Origin: Sphingopyxis sp.
GTDB taxonomy: Bacteria; Pseudomonadota; Alphaproteobacteria; Sphingomonadales; Sphingomonadaceae
Assembly (NCBI RefSeq): GCF_016793825.1
Contig: NZ_JAEULM010000012.1
Coordinates: forward strand, 1-33,508
Length of the DNA: 33,508 nucleotides
Direction of reading: 5' to 3'
Shown here: positions 31,765 through 33,508 of the stretch, piece by piece
How positions within the stretch are numbered: the first letter of the stretch is position 1
Layout of the letters: the number at the start of each line of letters is the position of its first letter
Program-made: the position numbers and the translations under genes
Notes under the pieces: generated by a model
Told to the model about the DNA's origin: nothing
Seen by the model: only the letters and a program-made list of their open reading frames with translations
The model's database searches: none

Positions 31765-31926
31765 CTTTCGGCTCCTTTACCTGAGGAGTCGAAAGATGAA
31801 CATAGAGTAATCGCGGGGCGTGATCACCTTCTCAGGCGATCTGCGTGGGAATGGTGGTTGCCCCCCGATAGGTTGAAAAACGGGCTCACGATGGACACCG
31901 GGCCCAGCAACAAACGGGAGACAACC
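31765..31926 (+). ncRNA. Candidate bridge RNA in the leader of IS110 copy 2
   Basis: The 313-base leader before the recombinase gene folds strongly. At 31765-31795, CTTTCGGCTCCT pairs with AGGAGTCGAAAG (12-bp stem, one G-U) around a 7-base loop. It is followed by an ATCGC/GCGAT stem (31810-31814 with 31836-31840) enclosing a 21-base internal loop, then further G/C-rich segments up to the start codon. In IS110-group elements such as IS621, the bridge RNA lies in this place, about 160-180 nt long, beginning with a 5' stem-loop and followed by guide loops. Exact ends and guides are not assigned. Confidence 0.5.
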
Positions 31927-32952
31927 ATGGACCAATTTATCGGCCTCGACGTGTCTTTGAAAGATACTTTCATATCGGTCCGCGAAGGCGGCAATCGGAT
32001 ATGGCGCGGCAAGTGCCCATCGGATCCTGCGCTGATAGGAGAGACCATCCGAAAACGCGCACCGAACGTAAAACGAGTTGTTTTTGAGACGGGGCCGCTG
32101 TCGATCTGGTTCTATCACGCCATGAAGCAGGACGGTTTGCCCGCGATCTGTATTGATGCTCGCCACGCCAAGGCAGCACTCGATATGGCGCCGAACAAGA
32201 CCGATGCAAACGACGCGGACGGCCTTGCGCGTCTTGCCGAAGTCGGCTTCTACCGCGAGGTACGTGTGAAGACCTTCGACAGCATGCTGATCCGGACGCT
32301 TGTCGCAGCGCGCACTCAGATGCTCAGAACGACAACACAGATGTCGAACCAGATCCGCGGTTTGATGAAGACGTTCGGCCTGGTCGTTCCCGCTGGTGCC
32401 GGTCGCGTTTTTGAGGGTCACGTGCGCCGCCTTCTGGCGAGCAACGCCGGCCTCGAAAAGATCATTCTGCCAGTGCTAGAGGCGTGGCGCGGTATGCGCG
32501 CCCGTGCTGCAGAGTTGAGCAGGCAGCTCATCGCCTCGGCGCGTGCGAGCACGCAGTGCCAATTGCTTTCCTCGATTCCAGGCGTCGGCGCGGTAACTGC
32601 CTCGTCCTTCGTGGCGGCGATCGAGGACCCGAAAAACTTTCCGAAGTCGCGTGCGGTTGGCGCTTGGATCGGATTGACAACCCGGCGTTATCAGTCGGGC
32701 GAAGTCGATTGCGATGGTCATATATCCCGGCGCGGCGACAACCATTTGCGCGGTCTGCTATATGAAGCGGCAGTCGTGATACTCACGCGCGCCACGGCTG
32801 ACAGTGCGCTCCGGACCTGGGGTCTCAAGCTCAGGGAGAAGATCGGCTTCAAGCGAGCCGCAGTTGCGGTCGCGCGCAAGCTCGCTGTCATAATGCATGC
32901 CATGCTCAAGACAGGCGAACTATTCGATCAGTCGATCGCTGCCAAAGCATGA
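31927..32952 (+). CDS. IS110-family transposase (DEDD/serine recombinase), copy 2
   Basis: 341 residues from ATG 31927 behind GGGAG; the longer upstream frame (31738) crosses the structured leader and is rejected. DEDD domain: Asp8 (FIGLDVS), Glu54 (VFETG), Asp93 and Asp96 (NKTDANDADG). Transposase_20 domain: SSIPGVGAVTASSFVAAIED and nucleophile Ser257 in RRYQSGEVD. It has the same length and architecture as copy 1 but is only distantly similar, so the two are separate elements. Full length suggests activity, with the leader RNA as guide. Confidence 0.92.
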   Translation: MDQFIGLDVSLKDTFISVREGGNRIWRGKCPSDPALIGETIRKRAPNVKRVVFETGPLSIWFYHAMKQDGLPAICIDARHAKAALDMAPNKTDANDADGLARLAEVGFYREVRVKTFDSMLIRTLVAARTQMLRTTTQMSNQIRGLMKTFGLVVPAGAGRVFEGHVRRLLASNAGLEKIILPVLEAWRGMRARAAELSRQLIASARASTQCQLLSSIPGVGAVTASSFVAAIEDPKNFPKSRAVGAWIGLTTRRYQSGEVDCDGHISRRGDNHLRGLLYEAAVVILTRATADSALRTWGLKLREKIGFKRAAVAVARKLAVIMHAMLKTGELFDQSIAAKA

Positions 32953-32992
32953 GATGCAAGGTGAAGGGACCATACGTCTGCTGATTTAACCT

Positions 32993-33010
32993 TCTCTCTC
33001 TCTCTCTCTC
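32993..33010 (+). repeat. Dinucleotide repeat (TC)9
   Basis: Nine TC units lie 41 bases after the IS110 stop, probably within the element's right end or at its junction. It may vary in length between isolates. No coding role is seen. Confidence 0.85.
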
Positions 33011-33296
33011 CCGTTTGCTTCCCTGCTGGACGCGCCGAGCCGTCCCCGTCGGGACGAGGACAGGATCATTCCGTTAAGCTCGTTGCATGTGCCACTATCC
33101 CGGCAGATGCGTGATGAACATTGGAAGGTCCCATCCACGAAGACCTATCCTGCGGCAGGCATGTCCCGACCGCGTAAACGACCATGTACCCGACAAGCGG
33201 CATTGCTGGCACGTGTAAGCACAAGAAGCAGACGGCCTCACCTTGTTCCATCTGCGATACGCAATCGTAGATCAAAGACGTTCGCCAAAAGCTCGC
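33011..33296. other. Non-coding stretch between IS110 copy 2 and the integrase gene
   Basis: A hairpin CGTCCC-CGTC-GGGACG (33041-33056) is the only strong structure. The right boundary of the IS110 element and the left boundary of the IS91-associated unit must lie here. No convincing gene is seen; a minus-strand ORF across it lacks any recognisable motif. Confidence 0.4.
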
Positions 33297-33508
33297 TTGA
33301 CGAGGCCACGATTAAACGACGAGCTTATCCAGATTGGCCCGATCAGCCCGCTGCGCCAGCGCCTGATCGACGACATGACCATGCGCCGCTTCTCGAAGGA
33401 GACGCAGCGCAACTATCTTCGCGATGTCGGACGGTTCGCGACCTGGCTCGGACGCTCGCCCCACACCGCGAGCGCCGAGGATGTCCGGCAGTTCCAGATC
33501 GAGCAGCA
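33297..33508 (+). CDS. Tyrosine recombinase/integrase N-terminus (IS91-associated type), runs off the window
   Basis: The frame is open to the window end and reads IGPISPLRQRLIDDMTMRRF, then SKETQRNYLRDVGRFATWLG, then RSPHTASAEDVRQFQIEQ. This is the SAM-like core-binding domain of the phage-integrase type found next to IS91-family transposases in alphaproteobacteria (PLRQRxIDDMxxRxF...TQRxYxRxVxxFAxxLGRSPxTA). The catalytic R-H-R-Y domain is beyond the window. The start is uncertain: TTG 33297 would keep the conserved NDELIQIGPISPLRQR region, while ATG 33375 would lose it. Confidence 0.72.
   Translation, partial: MTRPRLNDELIQIGPISPLRQRLIDDMTMRRFSKETQRNYLRDVGRFATWLGRSPHTASAEDVRQFQIEQ

Noticed and set aside
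954-32952. The two IS110 genes as ends of a composite transposon carrying the whole region
   Set aside because: The two recombinases are clearly different elements and IS110 elements do not form classical composites; co-location is more likely chance or hot-spot insertion.
1-33508. CRISPR arrays, tRNA or rRNA genes, replication origin
   Set aside because: No regularly spaced repeats, cloverleaf-like sequence or conserved rRNA segment was noticed by eye; only short hairpins and two simple repeats were found.

Overview
The window looks like chromosome from an alphaproteobacterium of the Sphingomonadales (Sphingopyxis/Sphingomonas type). This is judged from the high GC, the TonB-receptor style, the sphingomonad-like pseudogene fragments and the IS families (IS21, IS110, IS5/IS427, and an IS91-associated integrase). 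No rRNA, tRNA or CRISPR array was seen. The organism call is inference from style; there is no marker gene.

Left edge (1-2,600) is insertion-sequence debris: the end of an Excalibur-domain gene, a relic small ORF joined to a truncated istB, IS21 terminal repeats, a complete IS110-family recombinase gene, and the N-terminal stump of a TonB-dependent receptor that the IS110 element appears to have cut.

The centre (2,800-21,700) is a metabolic island. A porin gene and a TonB receptor/secreted-esterase pair lie beside a tightly overlapping minus-strand operon (16,579 to 8,124). That operon encodes an alpha/beta hydrolase, a C45 (penicillin acyltransferase-like) amidohydrolase, an oligopeptide-type ABC importer (two substrate-binding proteins, two permeases, one fused double ATPase). 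Divergent from it is a GntR regulator with two winged-helix segments, then an aldehyde dehydrogenase divergent from a beta-alanine:pyruvate-type aminotransferase, then a cupin and a PaiB-like flavin-fold protein. Read together, this is outer-membrane to cytoplasm uptake of an amide or peptide-like compound, amide cleavage, transamination of the released omega-amine and oxidation of the resulting aldehyde. A repeated TTGTATT element occurs in three intergenic promoter regions and suggests one regulon. A beta-alanyl (or other omega-aminoacyl) amide is my best guess for the substrate.

About 1.1 kb without a recognisable gene (21,667-22,823) separates this from a minus-strand Csu-type (archaic chaperone-usher) pilus operon (28,444 to 22,824): major pilin, minor pilin, chaperone, usher, tip protein, and an extra small secreted protein. 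A perfect 11-bp hairpin sits just after the major pilin gene. Divergent from it are a LuxR-type regulator that carries a run of ten G at its predicted 5' end and, overlapping it by ATGA, a protein that resembles a degenerate lycopene-cyclase fold. An XRE regulator follows.

Right edge (30,670-33,508) is again mobile: a MucR C-terminal fragment next to a complete IS5/IS427-type element with a programmed -1 frameshift, a second IS110-family gene with a strongly folded upstream leader (candidate bridge RNA), and the start of an IS91-associated tyrosine recombinase that runs off the window.
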